Source of the DNA: Aquimarina sp040786285
GTDB taxonomy: Bacteria > Bacteroidota > Bacteroidia > Flavobacteriales > Flavobacteriaceae
DNA: 64,000 bases
NCBI RefSeq assembly: GCF_040786285.1
Contig: NZ_JBFMKQ010000001.1
Location: 248,001-312,000 of the forward strand
Reading direction: 5' to 3'
Each line of letters opens with the position of its first letter. Position 1 is the first letter of the stretch. Shown piece after piece: positions 62,031 through 64,000 of this stretch. The notes under the pieces are model-generated. The model was not told the origin of the DNA. It saw only the letters and a program-made list of their open reading frames with translations, and ran no database searches. The position numbers and the translations under genes are program-made.

Positions 62031-64000
62031 TGTTTTATGATTTTAAATGTTTTTGGGGTTGTTCCATGAATACGTACAAAATAAATACCTGCCGATAGAC
62101 TCTGCATTGGCAACATAACTTTGCCGTTAGTAATGCTATATGCTTTGGAGGAAACTTTAGTGCCTAATGCATTATGAATTGTTACACCAATAGTATCTCC
62201 TGTATTTGGAACTGTTAAAACAACATCTCCTCGTGTTGGGTTTGGAGCGATGGTGATGCTATCCAACAAATCCACTTTAGTCGATAGTTTTCCTTCACAA
62301 GACAGGCTTGAGAATACGTTTAATACATCACCATGTTGTATCTCGACTGTAAAATCATTGTCGCTATACACTCCTACTACTTTATCATTAATCATAGCGG
62401 TATAGGGCGCTGTACCCGATACCATTTCTACATTCATAGTATTCGTATTTAAGGTAGTCTTACCCGCTACAACATCTGCTTCTTCTATAGTCAATTCAAA
62501 ACATTGCTCACAATTTGTGATGCCATCGATAGCAATACAGAACTTATACGTGTCAGGAGCCAAATCCGGAACTACTAAGTTTGATGTAAAAGTGTAGGTC
62601 TGATTATTAATTGTAGCGATGTAGTTTAATTCCTCACCAGCATTGATAGTGATCGTTCCGTTATTTTTATCGGTACAAGTCTCACTTGAAGTCGCAATAG
62701 TAAAATTATTGGCTGGTAGATCATAGATAGGACATAATACGGTTACAATAGCCGTACATGTAGACTCATTACCTTCTAAATCGGCTACCGTTAATGTAAC
62801 AATGTTCTCACCCAGATCTGTTGATATGAATTCGGTTTTATCTAAGGTTATCCTATCAATACCACATGTATCAGAAGAACCTCTATCAATATCGGCAGCA
62901 GTAATACTTACTGATCCATTAATACCTAAGGCTATTGTAATATCTTTACAAGCGACCACTGGTGCTGTAATATCTTCAATATTAACAACCACATCTACAC
63001 TAGTTTGATTGCCCGAACCATCGGTCACGATATACTGAATGATATTTGCTCCAACATTAGAACAATCAAAATCAGTTTGACTTAAACTTAAAGTGGTTGA
63101 TACGCAATTATCTGAAACTGTAATTGGAAAGTCTGATGGTACGAGAGTAATATTCCCTGTATCATCTAATTGTACATTGATCTCAAGTAATACTGGGGAT
63201 AGTGTTGGTGACAAATCTCCTCGAACCCATACTCTATGTATCGTATTATTTTCAAAATTTGTTGGCACATCATCCATTGCCCAGCGATCCCCATCGCCTT
63301 TAATATTCCATTCAAAATCTCCATCATAATAAAAGGCATAGTCTGTAAAGGCTTCATCGCCAGAATCGGTTTCAAATTCATCTGCTTCCGCTGGAAGCTC
63401 GGCTGTATGATCTGATAGTGCAGTAAAATTAATCTCTATACGATCAAAATCCCCTAATCCTGTCTTTACGTAGTCCAGTGCAGATTCTAGTGTTGTAGTA
63501 AAACTAAGGATACGACTATGCGATGCCGATTCGCCATAGAAGCGCATTTCCTCAAAATCAATATCAGCTGCCAGCGTATTCCCAAAGTGTCCCCAATACT
63601 CAGTTCCAGATTCGTCATCCCCTAATGTAGTAGAACTTAATAATGGTAAGTCTGTATTTCTGACAACTAAATCTGGATTAGTACCTCCCTGATGTACATA
63701 GTTTAGTACTATTAACCATTTTTTACCATCGATATCACTATCAGTTTGTCCCTGGAAGGTATTCCCATTAAAAGTAAAGTAATACACCCCATTTGGTAAT
63801 GTCTCTAATTCGGGTGCATTCAAACTGGTAAAAGGATTTTCTTGTGTCCCTGTTCCGTATATTCCATCATAGGTAATCTCAGGAGCAACGTTATCTTCAA
63901 CGGTTACGGTAGCCGTACAAGTGGTTGTATTTCCACTGGTATCGGTAACGGTAAGTGTTACAGTATTGCTCCCTAAATTCGTGCAGTCAAAAGTATCAAC
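62027..64000 (-). CDS. T9SS-exported multi-domain adhesin-like protein (3' part)
   Basis: The frame is open to the right edge, so this is the C-terminal part (657 residues visible). It has Ig/HYR-like repeats with SNTVTLTVTDTSGNTTTCTA and NIVTLTVADLEGNESTCTA patterns. A central domain (about 63200-63820) has YYFTFNGNTFQGQ and DFEWNIKGDGDRWAMD. The C-terminus is a type A sorting domain: ITIAPNPTRGDVVLTVPN, LSAGIYFVRI and TFKIIKQ. It is thus exported by the type IX system and attached to the outer membrane or released. An internal ATG at 63823 is not the start. Role in adhesion or glycan binding is inferred. Confidence 0.88.
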   Translation of the reverse strand, partial: VDTFDCTNLGSNTVTLTVTDTSGNTTTCTATVTVEDNVAPEITYDGIYGTGTQENPFTSLNAPELETLPNGVYYFTFNGNTFQGQTDSDIDGKKWLIVLNYVHQGGTNPDLVVRNTDLPLLSSTTLGDDESGTEYWGHFGNTLAADIDFEEMRFYGESASHSRILSFTTTLESALDYVKTGLGDFDRIEINFTALSDHTAELPAEADEFETDSGDEAFTDYAFYYDGDFEWNIKGDGDRWAMDDVPTNFENNTIHRVWVRGDLSPTLSPVLLEINVQLDDTGNITLVPSDFPITVSDNCVSTTLSLSQTDFDCSNVGANIIQYIVTDGSGNQTSVDVVVNIEDITAPVVACKDITIALGINGSVSITAADIDRGSSDTCGIDRITLDKTEFISTDLGENIVTLTVADLEGNESTCTAIVTVLCPIYDLPANNFTIATSSETCTDKNNGTITINAGEELNYIATINNQTYTFTSNLVVPDLAPDTYKFCIAIDGITNCEQCFELTIEEADVVAGKTTLNTNTMNVEMVSGTAPYTAMINDKVVGVYSDNDFTVEIQHGDVLNVFSSLSCEGKLSTKVDLLDSITIAPNPTRGDVVLTVPNTGDTIGVTIHNALGTKVSSKAYSITNGKVMLPMQSLSAGIYFVRIHGTTPKTFKIIKQ

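Overview
The window looks like a chromosome segment of a marine Bacteroidetes bacterium, most likely family Flavobacteriaceae; an Aquimarina-like genus is inference only. The signs are an AT-rich genome, weak Shine-Dalgarno signals, TAnnTTTG-type -7 promoter boxes, a type IX secretion sorting domain, a SusD-free set of 'CGGSDD'-type lipoproteins, and Bacteroidetes-type RHS and GIGT-repeat surface proteins.

Region 1 (1-20125, minus strand) is an almost complete extracellular contractile injection system (eCIS; Afp/PVC/MAC/AlgoCIS relatives). It reads, in transcription order: DUF4255 cap protein, a conserved unknown, sheath, three tube-family proteins, a DUF5908 micro-protein, LysM hub adaptor, VgrG-like spike, a 67-aa protein, gp25, PAAR-like tip, a giant gpJ-type wedge, two tail fibres, a gpI/Pvc12-type wedge, the tape-measure protein and the start of the AAA+ ATPase, which is cut by the window edge. 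The two fibres share about 140 N-terminal residues but end in different heads: a phage tail-collar domain and a C1q/TNF-like domain. The C1q-headed fibre is the most striking object here, because C1q domains are best known from animal extracellular recognition proteins. No effector gene is visible; effectors may lie beyond the left edge.

Region 2 (20480-26396) holds tRNA-Leu(CAA) and housekeeping genes (prs, rplY, pth, ribF), an HTTM membrane protein overlapping ribF, and an M23 peptidase. Region 3 (26397-38201) begins with a 21-nt-periodic palindromic array, followed by a surface-protein locus on the minus strand: two GIGT-repeat fibre-like proteins, a 1129-aa RHS-like protein and a 1401-aa RHS core protein, with an AraC-type membrane regulator upstream. 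Region 4 (38478-48597) is mixed housekeeping: serS, a TPR protein, DUF4286, rsmA, mgtE, thioesterase, cupin, GNAT, oxidoreductase and esterase.

Region 5 (48928-60934, plus strand) is a complete reductive pyrimidine catabolism operon. PreT/PreA reduce uracil or thymine, dihydropyrimidinase opens the ring, beta-ureidopropionase releases beta-alanine or beta-aminoisobutyrate, a class III aminotransferase makes the semialdehyde, and a CoA-acylating semialdehyde dehydrogenase finishes. An NCS1 permease with an unusual insert and an SSS symporter probably supply substrate. Two four-helix-bundle genes sit between the enzyme genes. A frameshifted ECF sigma factor remnant follows the operon. Region 6 (61335-64000, minus strand) is a fibronectin-type lipoprotein and a T9SS-exported adhesin-like protein that runs off the right edge.

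Several intergenic gaps carry members of a dispersed REP-like repeat family, including two copies of a bipartite element just upstream of pth and serS.
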